Shown piece after piece: positions 1 through 6,261 of a stretch of 8,704 bases of DNA (position 1 is its first letter; each line of letters opens with the position of its first letter). Source of the DNA: an uncultured Clostridia bacterium (GTDB taxonomy: Bacteria; Bacillota; Clostridia; Christensenellales; Borkfalkiaceae); contig CAMWHW010000025.1 of the NCBI GenBank assembly GCA_947174175.1, forward strand, positions 1-8,704, read 5' to 3'. The position numbers and the translations under genes were made by a program. The notes below the pieces were generated by a model. It did no database searches and was not told the DNA's origin. It saw nothing but the letters and a program-made list of their open reading frames with translations.

Positions 1-2
1 CC

Positions 3-389
3 TGGCTGCAATATGACGGCACGGCGTTTGCGTTCACTTCGGACGTGGGCGCGGACGGGCTTAAAAGTATTCTGGAAAGATACGCCGCGTGCGTGGAGCT
101 TGATCAGCCTTTCTGCGATATAAACGGTCATTCCGTCAGGCTGGAAGACTGCAAGATAGTCACCGCACCCGGACACGCGGGCAAGAACAATACATACGCT
201 CCGTGGTACGATCTTATAAAACCCGAACAGACGGTAATAAGCGTAGGCAAAAGCTTTGCCGACTATCCGTCGTTGCAGGCGCTTTCCGATATCTGCAATT
301 ACTGCCAACCGCACTATACCATGTACGACGGCGATATAACAGTCACGGTGAGTGGCGGCGAATATAAAATAACTACAAGCAAGAAATAA
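3..389 (+). CDS. ComEC/Rec2-like MBL-fold protein, C-terminal fragment
   Basis: The 5' end is cut off by the window, so only the last 128 codons are present (frame starts at base 3; stop TAA at 387-389). The fragment resembles the C-terminal metallo-beta-lactamase-fold part of ComEC/Rec2 proteins and their stand-alone relatives: a TSDVG stretch (codons at 36-50) where the family has T-G-D-A, then an APGHAG segment where it has H-H-G-S, then KPEQTVISVGKS followed by DYPS where it has G-H-P, and a final strand segment (DGDITVTVSGG). In ComEC this domain sits outside the membrane and is linked to DNA uptake. No membrane helix is visible in this part, so a full ComEC cannot be told from a soluble hydrolase. 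Two usual histidine positions are altered (HH to GH, and HP to YP), so metal binding may be reduced. It ends 30 nt before aroC and could be co-transcribed with it. The family assignment rests on pattern recognition and is moderately sure. Confidence 0.6.
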   Translation, partial: WLQYDGTAFAFTSDVGADGLKSILERYAACVELDQPFCDINGHSVRLEDCKIVTAPGHAGKNNTYAPWYDLIKPEQTVISVGKSFADYPSLQALSDICNYCQPHYTMYDGDITVTVSGGEYKITTSKK

Positions 390-402
390 ACCCGACCGTA
401 AT

Positions 403-410
403 AAAGGGGG
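403..410 (+). promoter_or_regulatory. Ribosome binding site of aroC
   Basis: AAAGGGGG lies 9 nt upstream of the aroC ATG at 420. It is the only purine-rich Shine-Dalgarno-like stretch in the 30-nt gap after the upstream gene and supports this start. No convincing -35/-10 pair is visible in the gap, so the aro operon promoter is probably upstream of or inside the preceding gene. Confidence 0.7.
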
Positions 411-419
411 TAAATCAAA

Positions 420-1550
420 ATGATAAAACTGACTACCGCAGGCGAATCGCACGGCAAAATGCTCGTCGGAATAATCGAGGGGCTGCCTTCGAATATGCCC
501 GTAGACATAGAGGAAATAGATAACTATCTCGCACTCCGTCAGGGCGGCTACGGCAGAGGCGGCAGACAGAAGATAGAAAAGGATAAGATTGAAATTCTGT
601 CGGGCGTGCGCAACAAGCTTACGCTGGGCAGTCCGCTTGCGTTCAGCGTAAAGAATAACGACTACGCCAACTGGCAGGCGGTTATGGCGCCCGAGGGTGC
701 GGACGTCACGCAAAAGACGCTCACGCGCGTGCGCCCCGGTCACGCCGATTTAACGGGCGTAATCAAGTACGACCAGACCGACGCTCGCAATATTTTGGAG
801 CGCGCAAGCGCTAGGGAAACGGCGGTGCGCGTTGCGGGCGGCACCGTTGCAAGACAGTATTTGCAGTCGCTCGGCGTGCAGGTAGGCGGCTACGTAACGG
901 GTGTATGCGGAGTGGATGATACCAACAGTCACGCATTTGAAGAGCTTGAAAACGCAAAGAGCCAGCCGCTGTTTATGCTGGATAACGCCGCGCAGAAAAA
1001 GGCAATGGAGCTTATCGACCGACTCAAAGCCGACGGCGATACCGCGGGCGGTGTGGTCGAAATTCGCGTAAAGGGTTTAAAGAGCGGTTTCGGCAGCTGT
1101 ATGCGCTACGCGGAAAAGCTGGACGCGATTTTATGCGGCGCCGCAATGAGCGTTCAGGCAATAAAGGGCGTGGAAGTCGGCATAGGCTTTGCCGCCGCTC
1201 AGCTTCCCGGCAGTAAGGTTCACGACGAAATTTTTTACAAGGAAGGAGGGTATTATCGCGCCACGAATAATGCGGGCGGTATAGAGGGCGGAATGTCAAA
1301 CGGCGAAGAGATTATTATTCGCGCCGCAATGAAGCCCATACCCACCTTGATGAAGGGGCTTAAAACCGTGGATATCGCCACCAAGCAGCCCTGCGTTGCG
1401 GCAAGCGAAAGGAGCGACGTCGCGGCAATCTGCGCCTGCGAAATTATTCTTGAAAGCGTCATCTGCCTCGCGCTTGCGGACGTCGTTTCCAACCGTCTCG
1501 GCGGCGACAATATAAAGGAGGTAAAGGAGCGTTACGCCCTCCTGCCGTAA
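420..1550 (+). CDS. aroC: Chorismate synthase
   Basis: AroC converts 5-enolpyruvylshikimate 3-phosphate to chorismate, the last shikimate step, and needs reduced FMN. The 376 residues match the usual 360-390. The family signatures appear in order: GESHG at residues 8-12 (catalytic His11), RPGHADL at 105-111 (catalytic His108), RASARETAVRVAGG at 128-141, NNAGGIEGGMSNGE at 283-296, and ERSDVAA from 330. The start is fixed by the Shine-Dalgarno at 403-410 and by the signature lying right at the N-terminus. It is the first aro gene of the cluster, and the next gene follows after only 4 nt. No fused flavin reductase domain is present, so it should be a monofunctional enzyme relying on an external reductant, as is usual in bacteria. 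The identification is secure. Confidence 0.98.
   Translation: MIKLTTAGESHGKMLVGIIEGLPSNMPVDIEEIDNYLALRQGGYGRGGRQKIEKDKIEILSGVRNKLTLGSPLAFSVKNNDYANWQAVMAPEGADVTQKTLTRVRPGHADLTGVIKYDQTDARNILERASARETAVRVAGGTVARQYLQSLGVQVGGYVTGVCGVDDTNSHAFEELENAKSQPLFMLDNAAQKKAMELIDRLKADGDTAGGVVEIRVKGLKSGFGSCMRYAEKLDAILCGAAMSVQAIKGVEVGIGFAAAQLPGSKVHDEIFYKEGGYYRATNNAGGIEGGMSNGEEIIIRAAMKPIPTLMKGLKTVDIATKQPCVAASERSDVAAICACEIILESVICLALADVVSNRLGGDNIKEVKERYALLP
1525..1543 (+). other. Small hairpin between a distant Shine-Dalgarno and the aroB start
   Basis: Inside the last codons of aroC, AGGA (1525-1528) can pair with TCCT (1540-1543), and GCG (1529-1531) with CGC (1535-1537), closing a TTA loop and leaving two bulged C. 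The best Shine-Dalgarno here, AAAGGAGG at 1514-1521, is 33 nt from the aroB ATG at 1555, too far to act normally. Folding this hairpin would cut the path to about 14 nt. The pairings are visible; a role in aroB translation is inference. The simpler alternative is re-initiation by ribosomes ending aroC. Confidence 0.3.
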
Positions 1551-1554
1551 AGTT

Positions 1555-2616
1555 ATGCAAGATATCATTTTATCCGCACCGTCGTTCAAAAGCGTTATTC
1601 ACTGCGGAGCGGGTGCGTTTGAAAAATACGCGCCGTTGATTGGGGACAATGCGTTCGTAATTACCGATTCCAACGTTTCCGCACTGTACGGCGACTTGAT
1701 TTCGTCGACCTTCGGGGCGGCGCCCGTTTTCGTAATTCCTGCGGGCGAAAGAAGCAAGAATTACAAAATTTTAATTAAAATATTCGAAAAGATGACCGAA
1801 TGCGGAATGACGCGCAAATGCACGGTCGTCGCGCTCGGCGGCGGCGTGGTGGGCGATATCGCGGGGCTTGCCGCTTCGCTGTATATGCGCGGCGTGAAAA
1901 TCGTGCAGATTCCCACGACTCTTTTATCGCAGGTGGACAGCTCGGTGGGCGGCAAAACGGCAATCGATTTCAACGGCGTAAAAAACGTTATCGGCACCTT
2001 TTACCAGCCTTCGGAAGTCATAGTCGACCCGCTGTTTTTAAAGACTTTGCCCGCGCGCGAAATTCGTTGCGGACTGGGCGAGATAATCAAATACGGCGCG
2101 CTTGACGGCGGAATATATAATACGCTTATAAAAAATCAGGACGGACTTTTCGACCTTGCGTTTTTGGAAAGCGTTACCGCCGACTGCATACGCCACAAGG
2201 CAAAGGTCGTAAGCGAGGACGAAAAAGATTTGTCGGGCGCAAGAAAGACTTTAAACCTTGGGCACACCACGGGGCACGCGTTCGAGCTGTACTATAAGCG
2301 CAAGTCGCACGGCGAATTCGTGCTAATCGGAACGTATTACGAGCTGTATATTGCGCAAAAGTCGGGTGTGTGCGAAAAGAGTTACGCCGACAGTCTGCGT
2401 GCGCTCATTAAAAAAGTAACAAACAAAATACCCGCTTATGCGGACGCGGAACAAGCGGCGCAGGCGGCTAAATACGATAAAAAGAACGAAAGGCAGACTT
2501 CTGTTTCCATAGTTGCGCCCGCAAAGATAGGGCGGAGCGAGGAAATAATTCTGCCGCTCGATAAATACGCGCAACTGATAGCAGAGTGCGCACGCGCGTT
2601 AGCGGAGGAAAAATGA
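1555..2616 (+). CDS. aroB: 3-Dehydroquinate synthase
   Basis: AroB turns DAHP into 3-dehydroquinate (second shikimate step) using NAD+ and a divalent metal, usually zinc. The 353 residues are close to the typical 350-370. Visible landmarks are PAGERSKNY at 62-70, the NAD-binding run GGGVVGDIAG at 95-104, IPTTLLSQVDSSVGGKT at 119-135, GEIIKYG at 175-181, LNLGHTTGHAFE at 233-244 and HGE at 252-254. By family comparison the metal ligands should be Glu176, His237 and His252. The more common GHTFGHAIE reads GHTTGHAFE here, with both histidines kept. ATG 1555 is 4 nt after the aroC stop and has no good Shine-Dalgarno at normal distance, which suggests coupling to aroC translation. The gene ends in an ATGA overlap with aroE. 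The identification is secure. Confidence 0.97.
   Translation: MQDIILSAPSFKSVIHCGAGAFEKYAPLIGDNAFVITDSNVSALYGDLISSTFGAAPVFVIPAGERSKNYKILIKIFEKMTECGMTRKCTVVALGGGVVGDIAGLAASLYMRGVKIVQIPTTLLSQVDSSVGGKTAIDFNGVKNVIGTFYQPSEVIVDPLFLKTLPAREIRCGLGEIIKYGALDGGIYNTLIKNQDGLFDLAFLESVTADCIRHKAKVVSEDEKDLSGARKTLNLGHTTGHAFELYYKRKSHGEFVLIGTYYELYIAQKSGVCEKSYADSLRALIKKVTNKIPAYADAEQAAQAAKYDKKNERQTSVSIVAPAKIGRSEEIILPLDKYAQLIAECARALAEEK
2604..2608 (+). promoter_or_regulatory. Shine-Dalgarno that decides the aroE start
   Basis: GGAGG lies 4 nt before the ATG at 2613 and inside the end of aroB. It favours 2613 over the in-frame GTG at 2586, which has no such site and would add nine residues not typical of AroE. Confidence 0.75.
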
Positions 2617-3416
2617 AAAAACTTGCGGTAATAGGTAAGGACGTTTCCCAGTCCACCAGCCCACAGATTCACAACTTTATAGCTTCCCAGCTTGGCGTGG
2701 AAATAACTTACGAAAGAATTTCCATTCCCGAGGAGCAGTTCGAAAGCAGAGTAGAGGAGCTTTTGAAGACCTACGACGGGCTTAACGTGACCATTCCCTA
2801 TAAGCTTTCAATCATTCCGCACCTCAAAGCTACCGAGGGTGACGCAACCGCGTTTGGCGCGGTCAACACCGTGCTCACCTCCACGCTTACGGGCTACAAC
2901 ACCGACGGGTTGGGCTTTATGCAGATGCTTCAATCGAACGGCGTGAACGTGGACGGCTGCGACGTATTATTGCTCGGAGCGGGCGGCGCGGGCAGAAGCG
3001 TTGCCAAAAAGCTTTCGGACGGCGGTGCGCGCGTGGAAGTTTACGACAGAAATACCGACAACGCGCTAAGCGTTGCAAAACAGTTTGCAAACGTAACCGC
3101 AATCGATAAGGTCGTACCCAAAAAGCGCAAGCTGATAATCAACGCCACGGGCGTGGGTATGCACAAGTTAGAGGGGCTGTCCCCCGTACCTGCGGAAATA
3201 CTGGAAGGGTGCGAGGTTGCGGTGGACCTCATATACGTTCCCGAAAAGAGCGAGTTTCTGCGCATTGCCGAAACTCTGGGCAAGAAAATAATCAACGGCA
3301 GGGCGATGCTGTTTTACCAGGCGTATTATTCCGATTGTTACTATTTCAATCTCACGCCGGCGCCGTCGCTTGCCGCGGACCTCTTTAAAAAGTACTTAAA
3401 GGAAGTGGTAAAATGA
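2613..3416 (+). CDS. aroE: Shikimate dehydrogenase
   Basis: AroE reduces 3-dehydroshikimate to shikimate with NADPH (fourth step). From ATG 2613 it has 267 residues, normal for the family; the N-terminus MKKLAVIGKD enters the first strand directly. Substrate-domain motifs: SQSTSPQIHN at 12-21 (substrate-binding Ser14 and Ser16), NVTIPYK at 58-64 (catalytic Lys64), GAVNTV at 82-87, and YNTDGLG at 95-101 (catalytic Asp98). The Rossmann part has LLGAGGAGRSVAKKL at 120-134, then YDRNT at 144-148, where NADPH-specific members often have NRT, and INATGVGM at 176-183. The C-terminal GRAMLFYQA at 229-237 matches the usual G-x-x-M-L-x-x-Q-A. The usual His before the first serine is Gln13. The ATG overlaps the aroB stop, and the stop overlaps the aroQ ATG. 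A quinate/shikimate dehydrogenase activity is possible, but the operon argues for biosynthesis. Confidence 0.95.
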   Translation: MKKLAVIGKDVSQSTSPQIHNFIASQLGVEITYERISIPEEQFESRVEELLKTYDGLNVTIPYKLSIIPHLKATEGDATAFGAVNTVLTSTLTGYNTDGLGFMQMLQSNGVNVDGCDVLLLGAGGAGRSVAKKLSDGGARVEVYDRNTDNALSVAKQFANVTAIDKVVPKKRKLIINATGVGMHKLEGLSPVPAEILEGCEVAVDLIYVPEKSEFLRIAETLGKKIINGRAMLFYQAYYSDCYYFNLTPAPSLAADLFKKYLKEVVK

Positions 3417-3823
3417 AATTCTTATTCATAAACGGAGTCAACCTCAATATGACTGGCGTGCGCGAAAAGGGCGTTTACGGAACCGAAACTCTCGACGAAA
3501 TCAACGCGCAGATTAAGGCGCATTTCAAGGGCGACGAGTGCGAATTTTTCCAGAGCAATATAGAGGGCGAAATCTGCACCGCTATCCAGAGCGCAAAGGC
3601 GGACGCGATAATTTTAAACGCGGGCGCTTTCACTCATTACAGCATAGCCATCCGCGACGCAATCGCTTCCGTAAAAATTCCCGTAGTCGAGGTGCATATG
3701 TCCAACGTGCACGCACGCGAGGAATTCAGACATACTTCGGTGCTGTCCGAGGTGTGCAAGGGCGTAGTTCTCGGCTTCGGCAAAAACAGCTATATTCTTG
3801 CGGCGGAGAGCTTTAAACTGTGA
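3413..3823 (+). CDS. aroQ: 3-Dehydroquinate dehydratase, type II
   Basis: This enzyme dehydrates 3-dehydroquinate to 3-dehydroshikimate (third step). It is the small dodecameric type II form, unrelated to the type I Schiff-base enzyme AroD. The 136 residues fit the usual 140-150. Landmarks: NGVNLN at 8-13, REKGVYGTETL at 17-27, QSNIEGE at 47-53, NAGAFTHYSIAIRDA at 69-83, EVHMSN at 93-98, and REEFRHTS at 102-109. By alignment to type II enzymes the active-site residues are Arg17, Tyr22, Asn69, His75, His95 and Arg106, all present. Two near-invariant prolines are missing: NGPNLN reads NGVNLN and NPGA reads NAGA. ATG 3413 overlaps the aroE stop; AAAGGAAG at 3398-3405 is its ribosome site. The gene ends in a GTGA overlap with aroK. 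The identification is secure. Confidence 0.96.
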   Translation: MKFLFINGVNLNMTGVREKGVYGTETLDEINAQIKAHFKGDECEFFQSNIEGEICTAIQSAKADAIILNAGAFTHYSIAIRDAIASVKIPVVEVHMSNVHAREEFRHTSVLSEVCKGVVLGFGKNSYILAAESFKL

Positions 3824-4314
3824 ACATAGTTCTTTGCGGAATGATGGGGTGCGGCAAGACGACCGTCGCCGCGGAGTTTTCATCTCTCGGCTATACCGTC
3901 GTAGATACCGACAAAATCATAGTGGAGCGGCACGGCAATATCGACGGGATATTCGCAAAGTACGGCGAGGCGCATTTCAGGGAGCTGGAAGCCGCCGTCA
4001 CAGCCGAGGTTGCTAAAAAGTATAAAAGCGCCGTCATATCTCTGGGCGGAGGCTGCGTACTGCGCGCCGAAAACGTTGAAAATTTAAAGGCAACGGGCAA
4101 AATTTTCTATTTGAGAGCAATGGCGGAAACGCTTATAAAAAGGCTTAAAGGCGATACTACGCGCCCCCTTTTAAAGGGCGGACTGGAAGAAAAGGTTAAT
4201 TCTATTTTGTCCGCGCGCGCTCATATTTACGAAAGTATTGCCGACTTTATTATAGATACCGACGAACTCGCCCCCGCAGAGGTGGCAAAAATAATAGAGG
4301 GAAAAATTTTATGA
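3820..4314 (+). CDS. aroK: Shikimate kinase
   Basis: AroK phosphorylates shikimate at the 3-OH using ATP (fifth step). The 164 residues are typical of single-domain bacterial enzymes (about 160-180). The P-loop GMMGCGKT is at 7-14. DTD at 29-31 supplies the shikimate/Mg-binding aspartates, FRELE at 53-57 the substrate arginine (Arg54), GGG at 76-78 the shikimate loop, and RPLL at 115-118 the lid arginine (Arg115). RAHIY at 133-137 fits the adenine-side R-x3-Y element. The start is a GTG overlapping the aroQ stop (GTGA), and the P-loop only seven residues in leaves no room for a later start. GGAG at 3805-3808 is a modest ribosome site 11 nt upstream. The stop overlaps the ATG of the next gene. 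It is not fused to AroE or another partner. The identification is secure. Confidence 0.96.
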   Translation: MNIVLCGMMGCGKTTVAAEFSSLGYTVVDTDKIIVERHGNIDGIFAKYGEAHFRELEAAVTAEVAKKYKSAVISLGGGCVLRAENVENLKATGKIFYLRAMAETLIKRLKGDTTRPLLKGGLEEKVNSILSARAHIYESIADFIIDTDELAPAEVAKIIEGKIL

Positions 4315-5036
4315 AGACCGTACTTATAACCGGCGGCACCAAGGGCATAGGAAAAGCCGTCGCGCAGGAATTTCTTCAACAGGGCTACGAAGTTATATTG
4401 AATTATTTCCACGACGAGGAAGCTGCGCTTTCCACTCAGTCGGAATTCAATATGCTGGGCTATTGCCCCGTACTTATGCGCGCGGACGTTTCGGACGAGG
4501 AGCAGGTTAAGGAAATGTTCAAGGAAGTGTTCCGCATCTACGGCAAGCTGGACGTTCTGGTAAACAACGCGGGCATATCCAAAGTGCAGGTCATTCAGGA
4601 TACTTCCGTATACGACTGGGAGGAGGTGTTCGCAGTCAACGCAATGGGCACCTTCCTTTGCAGCAGGGAGGCCGCCGAAAGTATGATTTGCTCGGGTGGC
4701 GGCTGTATTATCAATATCGCGTCCATCTGGGGCGAGGTAGGGGCGAGCTGCGAGGTTGCGTATTCCGCTTCCAAGGGCGCGGTTATAGCGTTTACCAAGG
4801 CTCTTGCCAAGGAGCTTGCGCCGTCGTTCGTGCGCGTCAACTGCGTATCACCCGGCGTAATCGATACCGATATGAATTCCCACCTTACCGAAGTGGAAAT
4901 GGAGGATCTGATAAATCAGATTCCCCTCGGACGCTTGGGTACGGGAGAAGACGTTGCCAAGGCGTGCGTGTTCTTTGCGGAAAATTCCTACGTCACGGGC
5001 GAAGTGCTTTCGGTCGGCGGCGGCTTTGCTAAATAA
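4311..5036 (+). CDS. SDR-family reductase, FabG-like; probable EF-P 5-aminopentanone reductase (YmfI type)
   Basis: This is a classical short-chain dehydrogenase/reductase of 241 residues. The nucleotide-binding TGGTKGIG is at 7-14, ADV at 58-60, and NNAG at 85-88. The catalytic tetrad is Asn110, Ser138, Tyr151 and Lys155, with YSASKGA at 151-157 and SPGVIDTDMN at 180-189. Annotation pipelines would often call it 3-oxoacyl-ACP reductase (FabG). The stretch IWGEVGASCEVAYSASKGA (139-157) and the IDTDMN that follows resemble, from memory, the Firmicute branch containing B. subtilis YmfI, which reduces the 5-aminopentanone on a lysine of elongation factor P; YmfI is of similar length (about 240 residues). 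The context does not help: there is no fatty-acid gene nearby, and its ATG overlaps the aroK stop, so it is made with the shikimate enzymes. AGAGGG at 4296-4301 is its ribosome site. SDR membership is certain, the substrate is not. Confidence 0.93.
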   Translation: MKTVLITGGTKGIGKAVAQEFLQQGYEVILNYFHDEEAALSTQSEFNMLGYCPVLMRADVSDEEQVKEMFKEVFRIYGKLDVLVNNAGISKVQVIQDTSVYDWEEVFAVNAMGTFLCSREAAESMICSGGGCIINIASIWGEVGASCEVAYSASKGAVIAFTKALAKELAPSFVRVNCVSPGVIDTDMNSHLTEVEMEDLINQIPLGRLGTGEDVAKACVFFAENSYVTGEVLSVGGGFAK

Positions 5037-5050
5037 TTTTTTAAAATTAT
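5033..5050 (+). repeat. AT-only perfect palindrome at the end of the SDR gene
   Basis: ATAATTTT (5033-5040) and AAAATTAT (5043-5050) are exact reverse complements around TT, and they include the SDR stop codon. With no G or C and a 2-nt spacer, it would make a poor RNA hairpin. A protein-binding site or chance in AT-rich spacer is as likely as any function. Confidence 0.35.
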
Positions 5051-5052
5051 GG

Positions 5053-5084
5053 CGAAAAATAAAGGAAAACACGCCCTTTTTTCG
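5053..5084 (+). terminator. Possible weak terminator-like hairpin between the aro operon and dgt
   Basis: CGAAAAA (5053-5059) can pair with TTTTTCG (5078-5084), and GG (5064-5065) with CC (5075-5076) inside it. An alternative stem is AAAGG (5061-5065) with CCTTT (5075-5079), followed by three more T. The A-tract, short G/C core and T-tract recall a weak bidirectional intrinsic terminator, and the position after the last gene of a packed operon fits. The stem is short, so transcription may well read through into dgt. Confidence 0.3.
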
Positions 5085-5094
5085 TATACAATAA

Positions 5095-6129
5095 ATGAAA
5101 ATGGAAAAATTTAAGTCAATAAGAGAAAAGACTTTTGCCGTGGAGGAGCAGTTTCTTTCCCCTTACGCCGCCAAGTCCAGGGAAACCAGGGGCAGGCAGA
5201 GGGCGGAAGAACCCTGCCAGATGCGCACCGAATACCAGCGCGACCGCGACAGAATAATATATTCCAAGGCGTTCATAAGGCTGAAAAACAAGACACAGGT
5301 CTTTTTTTCACCCGAGGGCGACCACTACGTAACGCGCTTAACGCACACGCTGGACGTTTCGCAGATTGCGCGTTCGCTTGCCCGCGCCCTTTCTCTTAAC
5401 GAAGATTTAGCCGAGGCAATCGCGCTCGGTCACGATTTGGGGCACACGCCATTCGGACACAGCGGCGAAAGAATACTGAACAAACTTGCGCCCAACGGCT
5501 TTAAACACAACGAGCAGTCGGTAAGAGTGGTCGACGTTCTGGAAAAGGACGGTAAGGGACTTAACTTAACGTTCGAGGTGCGCGACGGTATCTTAAACCA
5601 CAAAAAGGGTTTGAAGCCCGCCACGCTGGAAGGCAAGTGCGTAAACATAGCCGACCGCATAGCGTACATAAACCACGACTTGAACGACGCGGTGCGCGCG
5701 GGCATATTAAAGCTTGACGACGTTCCGCGCGATATCACCGCCGTACTCGGCTCGACCTCGCGCGAGAGGATAAATACCGCCGTAAACTCGGTATGTCAAA
5801 ACAGTTTCGGCAAGGCGGAAGTAGAGCTTGGCAGCGACGTGCAGGAGGCAAGTGATGAGCTGCGTAAGTTTATGTTCGAAAAAGTGTATCTCACGCAGTT
5901 TGCGCGCGGCGAGGAGCTGAAAGCCGAAAGAATGATTTCGTCGCTTTACGACTATTTTACCGACCACCCCGAAGAACTGCCGCCGACGTACGTCACCCTA
6001 TTGAAAGATTATCCCAAGGAGCAAATCGTCTGCGACTATATTTCTTCCATGACCGACAGGTACGCTGTGTACGTTTTCAACCGCATATTCGTGCCGCGCG
6101 GCTGGACCTTCGTTGACGAAATCAATTGA
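5095..6129 (+). CDS. dgt: dGTPase-like HD-domain dNTP triphosphohydrolase
   Basis: This family hydrolyses dNTPs to a deoxynucleoside and triphosphate and so helps control dNTP pools. The 344 residues fit the shorter dGTPase-like group found in Firmicutes rather than the roughly 500-residue E. coli Dgt. Visible motifs: RTEYQRDRDRIIYSKAFIRL at 44-63, typical of the N-terminus; the HD metal site, with His84 (RLTHTLDV), His113-Asp114 (GHDLGHTPFGH at 112-122) and Asp187 (IADRIAY); and NHDLNDAVRAG at 193-203. Substrate specificity cannot be read from sequence. The start is 5095 or 5101, since a TAA at 5092-5094 blocks anything earlier in frame. Neither has a Shine-Dalgarno at normal distance; the nearest, AAAGGA at 5061-5066, is about 28 nt upstream. 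TATACA at 5085-5090 resembles a -10 box but has no matching -35. dgt before dnaG and rpoD is a familiar clostridial order. Confidence 0.92.
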   Translation: MKMEKFKSIREKTFAVEEQFLSPYAAKSRETRGRQRAEEPCQMRTEYQRDRDRIIYSKAFIRLKNKTQVFFSPEGDHYVTRLTHTLDVSQIARSLARALSLNEDLAEAIALGHDLGHTPFGHSGERILNKLAPNGFKHNEQSVRVVDVLEKDGKGLNLTFEVRDGILNHKKGLKPATLEGKCVNIADRIAYINHDLNDAVRAGILKLDDVPRDITAVLGSTSRERINTAVNSVCQNSFGKAEVELGSDVQEASDELRKFMFEKVYLTQFARGEELKAERMISSLYDYFTDHPEELPPTYVTLLKDYPKEQIVCDYISSMTDRYAVYVFNRIFVPRGWTFVDEIN

Positions 6130-6140
6130 ACTTTTAAAAT
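6113..6140 (+). promoter_or_regulatory. Sigma-A-type promoter for dnaG-rpoD, overlapping the end of dgt
   Basis: TTGACG (6113-6118) matches the -35 consensus TTGACA at five of six positions, and TAAAAT (6135-6140) matches TATAAT at five of six, with a 16-nt spacer. Transcription would start near 6147 and give a leader of about 190 nt before dnaG. The -35 lies in the final dgt codons. It is the best promoter match I found in the window, judged by eye without scoring. Confidence 0.5.
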
Positions 6141-6216
6141 AATAAACGTAGCAAGCAAAACCGCGTTTTTGCGCAGCGCGACCCAATTTGCGCATATCTG
6201 CGCCTCAGTAGGTGAA

Positions 6217-6261
6217 TTGCCGCATTTTCTAATAATTGAGGGCGCTGAAATAATGCGGCAA
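6217..6261 (+). repeat. Perfect 10-bp inverted repeat in the dnaG leader
   Basis: TTGCCGCATT (6217-6226) and AATGCGGCAA (6252-6261) are exact reverse complements with 25 nt between them. The stem has five G/C pairs. The enclosed loop contains TTGAGGGCG (6236-6244), which is complementary to CGCCCTTAA (6270-6278) beyond the stem, with eight Watson-Crick pairs and one G-T wobble. This gives pseudoknot topology. Confidence 0.6.

Noticed and set aside
3..389. Reading the first partial gene as EPSP synthase (aroA)
   Set aside because: An aroA would fit the operon, but the fragment lacks EPSP synthase C-terminal motifs and instead shows the VISVGK-type end of ComEC-like MBL proteins.
2586..2612. 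GTG 2586 as an earlier start for aroE
   Set aside because: It would add nine residues lying wholly inside aroB, without a ribosome site. ATG 2613 has GGAGG at 2604-2608 and fits the ATGA overlap pattern of the operon.
4658..5032. 124-codon open frame on the + strand within the SDR gene
   Set aside because: It lies in another frame of a well-supported SDR; Arg/Gly-rich composition typical of an out-of-frame shadow.
5033..5050. AT-only palindrome as an intrinsic terminator of the aro operon
   Set aside because: No G/C pairs and a 2-nt loop; it would not form a stable RNA hairpin. The neighbouring element at 5053-5084 is a better, though weak, candidate.
5049..5114. Tiny open frame starting at ATG 5049 and overlapping the dgt start
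   Set aside because: About 21 codons, no Shine-Dalgarno upstream, and it starts inside an AT-only palindrome. Probably chance.
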